Shown in pieces: positions 56,243 to 64,000 of a stretch of DNA of 64,000 nucleotides (within the stretch, counting starts at the first letter, position 1; each line of letters opens with the position of its first letter). A program made the translations under genes and the position numbers. The notes under the pieces were generated by a model. That model was not told the DNA's origin. It saw only the letters and a list, made by a program, of their open reading frames with translations, and made no database searches. Source of the stretch: a virus; IMG/VR virus record IMGVR_UViG_3300002144_000620, positions 89,962-153,961 of that record. One strand, written 5' to 3'.

Positions 56243-56250
56243 TATTTATA
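56243..56250. promoter_or_regulatory. Late-type element between divergent genes (TATTTATA / TATAAATA)
   Basis: Lies in the 73-base gap between divergent genes. On the plus strand it is TATTTATA, 56 bases before the ATG at 56307. On the minus strand it is TATAAATA, the T4 late consensus, nine bases before the minus-strand ATG. Which direction it serves cannot be told from sequence. Confidence 0.35.
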
Positions 56251-56306
56251 TTTGAAGTCTTATTATACTCACAAGTAATAATAAATAGTCTAAAAAACCA
56301 AAAAAG

Positions 56307-56663
56307 ATGAAGGACTTCAGAATTAAGTTGGCTAATATGAATGATTTGTTCATTTGTAAATTTAGTGTTAGTGATTACGTAAATAATAAACTAAAGATAT
56401 ACTATATTTCACCAGATTCCGATCACGGATATTTAATTGTTAATCAGATACAAAATAGTGCTCATTTGCACGAGTGTACAATCGGTGAGCTATACGTTAA
56501 CGGTAAAACATCCAGTGTATTTGAAGATACGGAAACCGAAAAATTCGTAATAAATCGAAAGGATTTTAAAGATTTCGTGAACTATTACAATAGCTTACTA
56601 ACTTGGTGTAAAGGTGATATTATTGATATAGAAAAAAACTACGGGAATAATTTGGTGGTTTAA
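56307..56663 (+). CDS. Unknown protein (118 aa)
   Basis: Unrecognised. Mixed alpha/beta with no export signal (DLFICKFSVSDYVNNKLKIYYISPDSDHGYLIVNQIQNS, then DTETEKFVINRKDFKDFVNYYNSLL). The end of this gene contains the upstream TTTG box of the promoter for the following gene. It may be a small early host-takeover protein, but that is a guess from size and position. Confidence 0.5.
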   Translation: MKDFRIKLANMNDLFICKFSVSDYVNNKLKIYYISPDSDHGYLIVNQIQNSAHLHECTIGELYVNGKTSSVFEDTETEKFVINRKDFKDFVNYYNSLLTWCKGDIIDIEKNYGNNLVV

Positions 56664-56682
56664 TTTATTATCCATATTTTTG
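56651..56682 (+). promoter_or_regulatory. Bacteroidota-type promoter
   Basis: TTTG at 56651-56654, exactly 20 bases, then TATTTTTG at 56675-56682, a full match to TTTG-N20-TAnnTTTG. The ATG at 56687 is four bases downstream, so the message would be leaderless or nearly so. Confidence 0.65.
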
Positions 56683-56686
56683 TCAA

Positions 56687-57007
56687 ATGAATGAGATAGA
56701 CAAATACTTAGATACAATAATACATTTGCTTGAGGGTGAAAACTTTTTTGAAAGAGCGGGTATTTTTATGGATCGTAATATATTAGCTAAATTCTTAACA
56801 GAAACCATAACTGAAAATTACGAAAAAAAAGGTTCACCTCTTTTGGAACCAAATCAATTACACGATATTATTGAGAGGGTTAATCATTTCATTATTGAAG
56901 AAACTATGGAAACTCTTGTTAAAGATGGTTTAATAAATATTGTTGGTATGAACGAGGATGGTGAATTTATTTACAAAAGTTCTGATGAGGACGATAACCT
57001 AAAATAA
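56687..57007 (+). CDS. Unknown helical protein (106 aa)
   Basis: Unrecognised. Helix-rich: NEIDKYLDTIIHLLEGENFFERAGIF, LAKFLTETITENYEKKG, LHDIIERVNHFIIEETMETLVKDGLI, then a beta wing (VGMNEDGEFIYKSS). The closing helix-wing pattern could be a winged-helix DNA-binding domain, which would suit an early regulator because it has a strong host-type promoter. This is inferred by eye. Confidence 0.55.
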   Translation: MNEIDKYLDTIIHLLEGENFFERAGIFMDRNILAKFLTETITENYEKKGSPLLEPNQLHDIIERVNHFIIEETMETLVKDGLINIVGMNEDGEFIYKSSDEDDNLK

Positions 57008-57013
57008 CTAACC

Positions 57014-58531
57014 ATGATTGATAATAAAAAAAATATATTCAAAACCGTTCAAGAGATTTTATATATTGATGGTATTAAGTGTTTAACGCAAGAAACATTT
57101 AACGAAGGTCTTAGTAAAAAATTACCAGCAATTGTAATTAGGAATACATCTATTATAGAGTATGATGATATTACAGGTAAATTATCGATTAAGAAGTACT
57201 TCATAAATAAGGTTGCTGAAAAGGTAATTTTTAAGAGTGGTTTTATTAGTTATAAACTAAAAATTAGGGGTAGATCGTATTCTAGTTTAACGCTAAATAA
57301 AAATAACACCGACTTCTCAATATACACTCTTAATGGTAATCGTAAACCATTTGTTAGGAAAAATCAAGTTAACGAACGTATCATTTACGAGATAAAAGAT
57401 ATGGTTAATAACGATACTATTGGTTGGGAGATGTTTAATATTTTAATTTCCAAACTCAATATAGGTAATAACACAATAAACGAAAATTTAATCACACCTA
57501 GTGATGCGTTAAAAAACTTAGTATTAGAAAGGTTTTTAAGTGGATACGGGTTGATTTACGACAAGTCAGATTTAGATCAAATAGCTATTGATTTTAGGTA
57601 TAATAAAAAACATTACCTTAATAAGAATATGAGTGCGTATTATTCTGACATGTTATGTATAGACGACCCAAAAATATTTAATTTTGTTAAATCTTATTTT
57701 AATGGGAATATTAACGGTTCATTTAATTATCTTATTCTATCACTATACAGTAATTTAGGTTATTCTTGGGAAGATTTTAATATTGATAACGGAGTTGGTA
57801 CTATATTAGATGATCTTTTAGAAAAGGATACATTTCAGAACCATGATGTATCTAACCTTACAGAAGTAAAAAATGATGCTAGTATGGTTAAAAAGACTAT
57901 ATTAAGATACGGTCGTGAGGTATTTGTTCATTTGATAGAGAACTCAAGATATAGTGGTAGAGCTGTTATTAGTTTAATTAAAAATTTAACACATATACAA
58001 GATCTTTACTCGGTATCATTTGAAAATAACCCTTATTTTCTCAAAAAAAAATACGCTATAGATTTTATTGATATAATTTCGAATGTATTGTACGAAACCA
58101 CACAAAAAACGGGTATATACCTACCAACTGAAGAGTTTGTTAAAATATGTAATAAAACATTACCTAGTGGTTATAAGGCCTCCGTTTCGTCACGAACTTC
58201 CACTGCAACTGCCATATCCGAAAGTAATGATAATATGTCCCGTGTTAAAATGTCTTTAACTAATAACAATCTACCTACACCCAATAGTATATATTTAGTT
58301 AAATACCCTAATTATAACAAACCAGATTTAACTTGGTCACTTACATTTTATTTAGAAACTAATTTAAAAAAGTCGTTAGATAATTTACTCATTAAAACTA
58401 ATAGAAAAAAGAGTTTGTTAGATTTTAAGGGCGTCTTTTCGATAAAAGAATTTGAAAAAGAACTTTTGCATCAAGTTGGTCAAAAAACATTTAATTCTTT
58501 TAAGAAATCAGTTGTTTATACCAATAATTAA
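57014..58531 (+). CDS. Unknown protein (505 aa)
   Basis: Unrecognised. Beta/alpha mix with a basic N-terminal half (KIRGRSYSSLTL, NGNRKPFVRKNQ), a helical middle (SDALKNLVLERFLSGYGLIYD, VFVHLIENSRYSGRAVISLIKNL), and a Ser/Thr stretch near residue 400. No nucleotide-binding loop, nuclease motif or membrane helix seen. It follows the 106-residue gene by six bases, so it is probably expressed from the host-type promoter at 56651 and thus early. Confidence 0.55.
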   Translation: MIDNKKNIFKTVQEILYIDGIKCLTQETFNEGLSKKLPAIVIRNTSIIEYDDITGKLSIKKYFINKVAEKVIFKSGFISYKLKIRGRSYSSLTLNKNNTDFSIYTLNGNRKPFVRKNQVNERIIYEIKDMVNNDTIGWEMFNILISKLNIGNNTINENLITPSDALKNLVLERFLSGYGLIYDKSDLDQIAIDFRYNKKHYLNKNMSAYYSDMLCIDDPKIFNFVKSYFNGNINGSFNYLILSLYSNLGYSWEDFNIDNGVGTILDDLLEKDTFQNHDVSNLTEVKNDASMVKKTILRYGREVFVHLIENSRYSGRAVISLIKNLTHIQDLYSVSFENNPYFLKKKYAIDFIDIISNVLYETTQKTGIYLPTEEFVKICNKTLPSGYKASVSSRTSTATAISESNDNMSRVKMSLTNNNLPTPNSIYLVKYPNYNKPDLTWSLTFYLETNLKKSLDNLLIKTNRKKSLLDFKGVFSIKEFEKELLHQVGQKTFNSFKKSVVYTNN

Positions 58532-58542
58532 CAGTAATATTG
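58511..58542 (+). promoter_or_regulatory. Bacteroidota-type promoter for clpP
   Basis: GTTG at 58511-58514, 20 bases, TAATATTG at 58535-58542 (one mismatch in each box), followed by TACCATA as at the gp32 promoter. The upstream box lies inside the preceding gene. The clpP ATG is 29 bases downstream. Confidence 0.5.
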
Positions 58543-58571
58543 TACCATATAAATTAAATAAAAATTAATAA

Positions 58572-59240
58572 ATGAATTTAGGAAAAGAGTTTAGTAAATA
58601 TGCTACAATGCATATGGGTATTAAGTCGGAATCGCTTAATAACTTCAGTAGTTCAATAACACCGTATATAATTGAAGAGAGAGAAATGAACGTAACTCAG
58701 ATGGATGTATTCTCACGTTTAATGATGGAGAGAGTAATCTTTTTGGGTACTGGTATAAATGATCAGGTTTCAAACATAGTACAAGCACAATTACTATTCT
58801 TAGAATCAATTGATAAAGAAGCTGGTATCCAAGTGTACATTAATTCACCTGGTGGTTCCGTATATTCTGGTTTAGGTATATATGACACGATACAGTATAT
58901 TAAACCAGAGGTATCAACCATATGTACTGGTTTAGCAGCATCAATGGCCGCTGTACTATTATGTGCTGGGGCGAAAGGTAAGAGATACGCATTACCACAT
59001 TCTAGGGTAATGATCCACCAACCATTAGGTGGTGCAGAAGGACAAGCTACTGATATAGAAATAACGGCAAGAGAAATTGGTAAATTAAAAAAAGAGTTAT
59101 ATGATATCATCTCTAATCACACTGGACAAAAATATGACAAGGTTTATGCTGACTCTGAGCGTGATTATTGGATGAAAGCTGATGAGGCTAAGAAATATGG
59201 TATGATAGACGCTGTAATGAGTCGAAAACAAAGTAAATAA
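58572..59240 (+). CDS. clpP: ClpP-like serine protease
   Basis: A self-compartmentalising serine peptidase. The oxyanion loop INSPGGSVYSGLGIYD, nucleophile S124 in TGLAASMAAVLL, H149 in RVMIHQPLGG and D198 in ERDYWM make the full triad. Length 222 matches bacterial ClpP (about 200-220 with leader). The N-terminal ~45 residues could be a propeptide. Flanked by a host-type promoter and its own terminator. Two roles are possible: reprogramming the host Clp machine, or maturing the phage head (some phages use ClpP-fold prohead proteases). Strong retention of bacterial ClpP features favours a true ClpP. Confidence 0.93.
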   Translation: MNLGKEFSKYATMHMGIKSESLNNFSSSITPYIIEEREMNVTQMDVFSRLMMERVIFLGTGINDQVSNIVQAQLLFLESIDKEAGIQVYINSPGGSVYSGLGIYDTIQYIKPEVSTICTGLAASMAAVLLCAGAKGKRYALPHSRVMIHQPLGGAEGQATDIEITAREIGKLKKELYDIISNHTGQKYDKVYADSERDYWMKADEAKKYGMIDAVMSRKQSK

Positions 59241-59243
59241 TAG

Positions 59244-59273
59244 AAAAAACCATCTTTCGATGGTTTTTTTTTT
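59244..59273 (+). terminator. Rho-independent terminator after clpP
   Basis: AAAAAACCATC pairs with GATGGTTTTTT around a TTTC loop, followed by T residues. It is symmetrical enough to work in both directions. Confidence 0.85.
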
Positions 59274-59318
59274 ATAAATAAAAAACAAAAGATTGTAGAG
59301 TTTTATGTAATTAAGAAC

Positions 59319-59327
59319 TATTTATTA
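59319..59327 (+). promoter_or_regulatory. Candidate late-type promoter element TATTTATTA
   Basis: In the 123-base gap between clpP and the first collagen-like fibre gene, 36 bases before the ATG at 59364. The rest of the gap holds the clpP terminator and A/T-rich sequence without other signals. Confidence 0.4.
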
Positions 59328-59363
59328 AGAGTAATAATAAACTCGTAGAAATTTAAACGTTAA

Positions 59364-62279
59364 ATGTCAAACATTATACTAAGATCAGGTCTATCAAGAC
59401 CTCTAACGCACAACGAATTAGACTCAAATTTTCAGTATTTAGAGATCACTAATTGGTCCGCTAAGGACTTCAAATCAGGTCAATTTGCATATATAACAGA
59501 AAATGATATAACATCATTATATTTATGTATAACAACACACACCTCATTCGTATATATTGGAAATAATAACCAATTTACTGAAGTTATAAACATAAACGGT
59601 ACCGATACTAGAATCTGGAGAAAAGTAGCTGGTGGTAGTGGTGGGGGTACTGGTGAAGAATTCGTTGACGCTAGTTTTAATGAAGGTACTTCTATATTAA
59701 CATTTACAACAGCTAACGGTGGTTCAGTTGCAGTAGATTTAAGTTCTTTGTCTGGCGGTACTAACGGTACATCTGGTATAGATGGTATTAACGGTGTTGA
59801 CGGTAATAACGGTACATCTGGTATAGATGGTATAGATGGTATTAACGGTGTTGACGGTAATAACGGAACTTCTGGCGTTTCATATGGTACATCAGGTATA
59901 GATGGTATAGACGGTACGTCAGGTATCTCTGGTATCGATGGTATTGACGGAGCTGATGGTACATCTGGTATCTCAGGTATTGACGGTACGTCAGGAATAA
60001 ATGGTATAGATGGAAACGATGGTACATCTGGTATCTCAGGTATTGACGGTACGTCAGGAATAAATGGTATAGACGGAACATCTGGTATAGCTGGGACATC
60101 TGGTATTGATGGTACGTCTGGTGTAAATGGTGATAGATATCAAACCACAACAGTAACACCACACATATTAGGTAACCCAGGAACTATAACAGTCGAAAAG
60201 TTTTTAGCTTACACACCAGCACAAACAATTTTAATTTCTTATGACTCAGCTAATTACCAAGAGTCTTTAGTTATAAATTACGACCCTATTACGGGTATAT
60301 TAGATTTTGATGCACCCTCATTAGTAGCTGGTGGTGGTTCATACCCAATACTTTACGTAAACTTAGCAGGCGCATCTGGTGGTAACGGAACTTCAGGTAT
60401 TGATGGTTTAGATGGAACCTCTGGAATAGATGGGACATCTGGTATTGATGGTTTAAACGGTACATCAGGAATAGATGGTACTTCAGGTATTAATGGTTTA
60501 GATGGAAATGATGGTGTTGACGGAACTTCAGGTATTGATGGAACCTCAGGAATAGATGGTATTGACGGAAACGATGGTACATCTGGTATCGATGGTGTTG
60601 ATGGAAATAACGGTTTAGACGGCACATCAGGAATAGATGGAACCTCTGGAATAAACGGTTTAGATGGTACTTCAGGTATTAACGGGATAGATGGAAACGA
60701 TGGTGCTGATGGTACATCGGGAATAGATGGTTTAAACGGTACCTCTGGTATTGATGGTACATCAGGAATAGATGGTATTGATGGAAACGATGGTTTAGAT
60801 GGAACTTCAGGTATTGATGGAACCTCTGGTATTGACGGAAATAACGGTTTAGATGGTACATCAGGAATAGATGGTATAGACGGAAATGACGGTACGTCAG
60901 GTATCTCTGGTATCGATGGTACTTCTGGAATAGATGGAGTTGACGGTACGTCAGGTATCTCTGGTATCGATGGTACATCAGGTATTGATGGAGTTGACGG
61001 TACGTCAGGAATAGACGGAAATGATGGTACATCAGGTATTGATGGTACTTCTGGTATTGATGGAATAGATGGTATAGATGGAAATGACGGTACATCAGGT
61101 ATCTCAGGTTTAGACGGTACGTCAGGTATCTCTGGTATCGATGGTACATCAGGTGTCTCAGGTATAGACGGTACATCAGGAATAGATGGTATTGATGGAA
61201 ACGATGGTACATCAGGTGTTGATGGTACATCAGGAATAGATGGGGTTGACGGAAATGATGGAACATCAGGTATCTCTGGTATCGATGGTACATCAGGAAT
61301 AGATGGTATTGACGGAAATGATGGAACATCAGGAATTAATGGTACATCTGGTATTGATGGTATTGATGGTATTGATGGTACTTCTGGAGTTGACGGAACT
61401 TCTGGAATAGATGGTATAGACGGAAATGATGGTACATCAGGTATTGATGGAACTTCAGGTATAGATGGAACTTCAGGTATAGATGGTATAGACGGTACGT
61501 CAGGTATCTCTGGTATTAATGGGGTTGATGGTACGTCAGGAATAGATGGAATAGACGGCTTAGACGGAACATCTGGAGTTAATGGTATTGACGGAACATC
61601 AGGAATTAATGGTACATCAGGTATCTCAGGTTTAGACGGCACATCTGGTATTGATGGAAACGATGGTTTAGACGGTACATCAGGAATTAATGGTATAGAT
61701 GGAACTTCAGGAGTTGACGGTACGTCTGGAATAGATGGAACCTCTGGTATTGATGGTTTAGATGGTACTTCAGGAGTTAATGGTATTGACGGAATCGCTG
61801 GAACAAGTGGTACTAGTGCCGCTGGTTCTGGAAGTAATGTTTATGTCGCTAGAGCAGAATTTGATGCAACACAAAGCTTAGTGGCGCTATTATTTGACGA
61901 TTGGTCTGGTATTGGTACCTATTTAACCGCAGGTACCACAGTTAGTAATTCAGGTTTCATATCCGAATTTGGGTTTACTAATGAAGTTACAGCACCTAAA
62001 TCAATTATAGCTTATGCTGCTAATACAGCAACCAACGAGTATATTGTAACACACCTAAACGGTGGCGGTGATAACTACAATTATAAAATCACTAGTTTTA
62101 GTTTCACATCATTTAGTTCACCATCTGGTCAAATAAACCAATATGATTCACCCATATTCACTAATTTTGGTGCCACATCAAAAATTTCAATAGATCTCGC
62201 TAAAGCGGGTTTTGATTGGAATAGAATAGGGTTCCCAACAGCTAAAGAAGCACATGTTTATATAGTGTTTAATTTTTAA
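59364..62279 (+). CDS. Collagen-like tail fibre protein (971 aa)
   Basis: The N-terminal segment (SNIILRSGLSRPLTHNELDSNFQYLE) is the phage fibre/virion attachment type with an L-T-x-x-E-x-D-x-N-F pattern. Residues about 131-255 and 337-815 are uninterrupted Gly-X-Y triplets built from GTS, GID, GIN and GND units, expected to form a collagen-like triple helix. Between them, residues about 257-336 form a beta domain (TPHILGNPGTITVEKFLAYTPAQTILISYDSANY) of a kind common in phage tails. The C-terminal ~150 residues (VYVARAEFDATQSLVALLFDDWSG) are a probable trimerising or receptor-binding head. Proline is absent from the triplets. Confidence 0.85.
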   Translation: MSNIILRSGLSRPLTHNELDSNFQYLEITNWSAKDFKSGQFAYITENDITSLYLCITTHTSFVYIGNNNQFTEVININGTDTRIWRKVAGGSGGGTGEEFVDASFNEGTSILTFTTANGGSVAVDLSSLSGGTNGTSGIDGINGVDGNNGTSGIDGIDGINGVDGNNGTSGVSYGTSGIDGIDGTSGISGIDGIDGADGTSGISGIDGTSGINGIDGNDGTSGISGIDGTSGINGIDGTSGIAGTSGIDGTSGVNGDRYQTTTVTPHILGNPGTITVEKFLAYTPAQTILISYDSANYQESLVINYDPITGILDFDAPSLVAGGGSYPILYVNLAGASGGNGTSGIDGLDGTSGIDGTSGIDGLNGTSGIDGTSGINGLDGNDGVDGTSGIDGTSGIDGIDGNDGTSGIDGVDGNNGLDGTSGIDGTSGINGLDGTSGINGIDGNDGADGTSGIDGLNGTSGIDGTSGIDGIDGNDGLDGTSGIDGTSGIDGNNGLDGTSGIDGIDGNDGTSGISGIDGTSGIDGVDGTSGISGIDGTSGIDGVDGTSGIDGNDGTSGIDGTSGIDGIDGIDGNDGTSGISGLDGTSGISGIDGTSGVSGIDGTSGIDGIDGNDGTSGVDGTSGIDGVDGNDGTSGISGIDGTSGIDGIDGNDGTSGINGTSGIDGIDGIDGTSGVDGTSGIDGIDGNDGTSGIDGTSGIDGTSGIDGIDGTSGISGINGVDGTSGIDGIDGLDGTSGVNGIDGTSGINGTSGISGLDGTSGIDGNDGLDGTSGINGIDGTSGVDGTSGIDGTSGIDGLDGTSGVNGIDGIAGTSGTSAAGSGSNVYVARAEFDATQSLVALLFDDWSGIGTYLTAGTTVSNSGFISEFGFTNEVTAPKSIIAYAANTATNEYIVTHLNGGGDNYNYKITSFSFTSFSSPSGQINQYDSPIFTNFGATSKISIDLAKAGFDWNRIGFPTAKEAHVYIVFNF
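59757..61815 (+). repeat. Collagen-triplet coding repeat array
   Basis: Degenerate tandem units of 9, 18 and 27 bases encoding GTSGID, GTSGINGIDGND and GTSGISGID, interrupted by a unique block at about 60130-60370. Synonymous codons (GGT/GGA, ACA/ACG/ACT/ACC, TCA/TCT) are varied, but some longer cassettes such as GTSGISGIDGTSGIDGVDG recur almost unchanged near 60890 and 60950. Confidence 0.9.
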
Positions 62280-62316
62280 TAAACGATTTAAAGAATAAAA
62301 AAAGTACATAAAAGAC

Positions 62317-64000
62317 ATGTCGTATAAAATCACACCAATTACCCTTATAGCTAATATAACCAGTATGACAGGACTCCAATTATATGGAGAAACTGATGGT
62401 TCTGGATTACAGTCACAATATAAAACATATAACATAGTATTAAACTCCGTATCAACACAACAACATGCTGATGCATCCACAAGAGAACCTTTACTTTATA
62501 ACGGTTTGGACTTAAAGGCGGGTATGTTTATATCTGATGATGGTGGTAACGTAATATTACAAATTATATCAATATCAGATAAATCAGAAACACAATTAAC
62601 ATGTGTTTGTGAGGATGTTGATATGGTATCGTTCAGACTTAACAGTATTAACACAATTCCTGATAACGGATCTATTGTTTTATTCGATTTAAACCCAGAA
62701 GGTGAACCTATTATTGTTGGAGAACCATTTTTAACTGGTGCATTAGATAAAGTACAATCTAGATTTAGTTTAAACGAAAGAGATGATAGAGTTAAATTCA
62801 TACACAATTCAGCACCATTAGTTGAACCAGGTGATATCGTTACGATAGATTCTTCTGGTAATTTAATTAAATACGGTGTATCTGGTGGTTCAGAAATTAA
62901 AATAGGTGTTGTATTAGATAAATTAAGAAACGGTAAAGATATTTATGTAAAACCGTTTAATAATATCGTTAGAGACTTCAGTGAACCAGAGATTTTAAGT
63001 GGTAATCCAGGTGAAACTTATTACACTGACACCATTGTCGATGGTGCGATTACAACAACACCTGGCGGTAAAGCGGTTTTTTTACAATTAAATAATCCTA
63101 TACCAACAACACAAACTATCACATCAGCTACCCTACCAGGTAGTTCAGACGTCCTTACTATAAATGGTGTTACAATATTTAATGGCCCAACTGGTGATAC
63201 TGTTGTTGACCTAACTGGTTTTAGGGGTTTAATTAATACTTTTACTGGACAAACAAATGTAATTTCTACCATAGAGCAAACTCCAGCTATTGTTGACTCT
63301 GAATTAAATGGTGTTTTATATTCAGGTTCATGGGGTAGCAATGACATATTTATTCCACTTAACGCAATTGGTAGCCCACCACCAGCTAATTTCCCCGAAA
63401 TAACTATTTCAGATGGTGTTATTAGTGCAAATGTTGTATTTGATACGCCCGATGCAACAGCTATTGGTTATGATGTGTTATCCCCTACAGCTATAGCTGC
63501 GGCTATACAAGCTGTAATAACGGCTAATAGTTTAGACCTTATAGTAGAAACTTACACATCAACAACACATAACGGTGATGGTATAAGAATAAAAACAACT
63601 GGTTCAGCAACTGGTATAACACTAACTAACGTAACAGCAGATCCTTTTGGTGGGGATGTAATCGGAAGTACATCAAGCACTGGTATCAGTGCTAGTGGGA
63701 GTTTAGGTAATCCGTTATTGATTTTAACTAGACAATCTGGTGGTGAAATCGAAATTAGCGGTACACCATTATCAGGTAGTTATTTAAATCAAGGTGGTGT
63801 AGTATCATCAAACTCTGGTAGAGTACCATATTTAATGGTTGTTGAATCTGAAGGTGTTATAGGTACATCAGGTACCTCTGGTATCGATGGTATTGACGGT
63901 ACGTCAGGAATAGATGGTATTGACGGTACGTCAGGAATAGATGGTATTGACGGTACGTCAGGAATAGATGGTATTGACGGTACGTCAGGAATAGATGGTA
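62317..64000 (+). CDS. Second collagen-like tail fibre/adhesin protein (3' end outside window)
   Basis: Reading from the ATG at 62317 the frame stays open to the window edge (at least 561 residues), so the gene is partial. The first ~510 residues are beta-rich with repeated small domains: VKFIHNSAPLVEPGDIVTIDSSGNLI near 165, then a GNPGETYYTDTIVDGAITTTPGGKAVFLQ domain near 230. The last visible part (GTSGTSGIDGIDGTSGIDG) begins a collagen-type triplet region like that of the preceding gene. Probably a second fibre or baseplate-attached adhesin that shares the same triple-helical shaft chemistry. Confidence 0.82.
   Translation, partial: MSYKITPITLIANITSMTGLQLYGETDGSGLQSQYKTYNIVLNSVSTQQHADASTREPLLYNGLDLKAGMFISDDGGNVILQIISISDKSETQLTCVCEDVDMVSFRLNSINTIPDNGSIVLFDLNPEGEPIIVGEPFLTGALDKVQSRFSLNERDDRVKFIHNSAPLVEPGDIVTIDSSGNLIKYGVSGGSEIKIGVVLDKLRNGKDIYVKPFNNIVRDFSEPEILSGNPGETYYTDTIVDGAITTTPGGKAVFLQLNNPIPTTQTITSATLPGSSDVLTINGVTIFNGPTGDTVVDLTGFRGLINTFTGQTNVISTIEQTPAIVDSELNGVLYSGSWGSNDIFIPLNAIGSPPPANFPEITISDGVISANVVFDTPDATAIGYDVLSPTAIAAAIQAVITANSLDLIVETYTSTTHNGDGIRIKTTGSATGITLTNVTADPFGGDVIGSTSSTGISASGSLGNPLLILTRQSGGEIEISGTPLSGSYLNQGGVVSSNSGRVPYLMVVESEGVIGTSGTSGIDGIDGTSGIDGIDGTSGIDGIDGTSGIDGIDGTSGIDG
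63889..64000 (+). repeat. Perfect 27-base tandem repeat
   Basis: Four complete identical copies of a 27-base unit encoding GIDGTSGID (63889-63915, 63916-63942, 63943-63969, 63970-63996), then four bases of a fifth, running past the window edge. Unlike the preceding gene's array there is no synonymous variation, which indicates recent expansion. Confidence 0.95.

Noticed and set aside
60353-61642. Minus-strand open frame of 429 codons, Pro-Ser-Ile rich
   Set aside because: It is the antisense of the Gly-X-Y repeat array; the repeats lack stops on the opposite strand. The plus-strand collagen gene explains it.
59757-61815. Short direct repeats that could suggest a CRISPR array
   Set aside because: Units are in-frame coding triplets with no constant repeat/variable spacer structure.
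1-64000. tRNA genes, integrase or transposase
   Set aside because: All gaps between genes are under about 135 bases and hold terminators or promoter-like elements; none shows a tRNA cloverleaf pattern, and no recombinase or transposase motif was seen in any coding frame.

Overview
This window is a gene-dense, AT-rich stretch of a large, strictly lytic-looking tailed phage (contractile-tail, T4-like myovirus grade) that most likely infects a member of the Bacteroidota. The T4-like character rests on a recognisable replication and recombination set: gp32-type ssDNA-binding protein, UvsX/RecA, RNase H/5'-nuclease, DnaB-type helicase, primase, and gp47/gp46 nuclease pair. It is also supported by the gp25 and gp6 baseplate-wedge proteins. 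The Bacteroidota host is inferred from three things. Ribosome-binding sites of Shine-Dalgarno type are largely absent, with A/T-rich leaders before most ATGs. Several promoters fit the Bacteroidota pattern TTTG-N20-TAnnTTTG. The phage also encodes a sigma factor that looks like a Bacteroidota RpoD. No tRNA, CRISPR, integrase or transposase was seen, and no gene-free stretch exceeds about 135 bases.

Layout. 1-3746: end of a tail-associated cell-wall hydrolase (M23 plus SleB-like domains) and three small structural or unknown genes. 3882-12312: DNA replication and nucleotide metabolism (gp32, UvsX, RNase H, unknown, helicase, NrdB, NrdA). 12416-36929: a 24-kb tail/baseplate block containing gp25, gp6, several very large unrecognised proteins including a 2478-residue one, and a family of proteins sharing an N-terminal LTxxGR module. 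36940-44398: RuvC-like resolvase, then a tightly overlapping operon of primase, PD-(D/E)XK nuclease, gp47, a small protein, gp46, a small protein and the sigma factor. 44429-52483: membrane and coiled-coil proteins, an ArdC-like antirestriction metallopeptidase, a candidate lysis group (4-TM protein, degenerate amidase, overlapping spanin-like pair) and a 974-residue acidic protein. 52545-59240: small unknown genes, a methyltransferase, the only minus-strand gene, and a ClpP protease. 59364-64000: two collagen-like tail-fibre genes, the second running off the window.

Regulation. Two promoter-like signals partition by gene function. Host-type TTTG/TAnnTTTG signals precede gp32, the primase-to-sigma operon, ClpP and one small gene. 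A recurrent AT-rich element, TATTTATA or TATTTATTA, sits just upstream of structural or morphogenesis genes (2511, 12416, 29960, 34812, 44429, 49221, 59364). The working model, which is inference, is that the host polymerase reads the first class and makes the phage sigma factor, which then reads the second class. This would be a Bacteroidota counterpart of the T4 late switch built on an RpoD-like factor. Strong rho-independent terminators separate the blocks.
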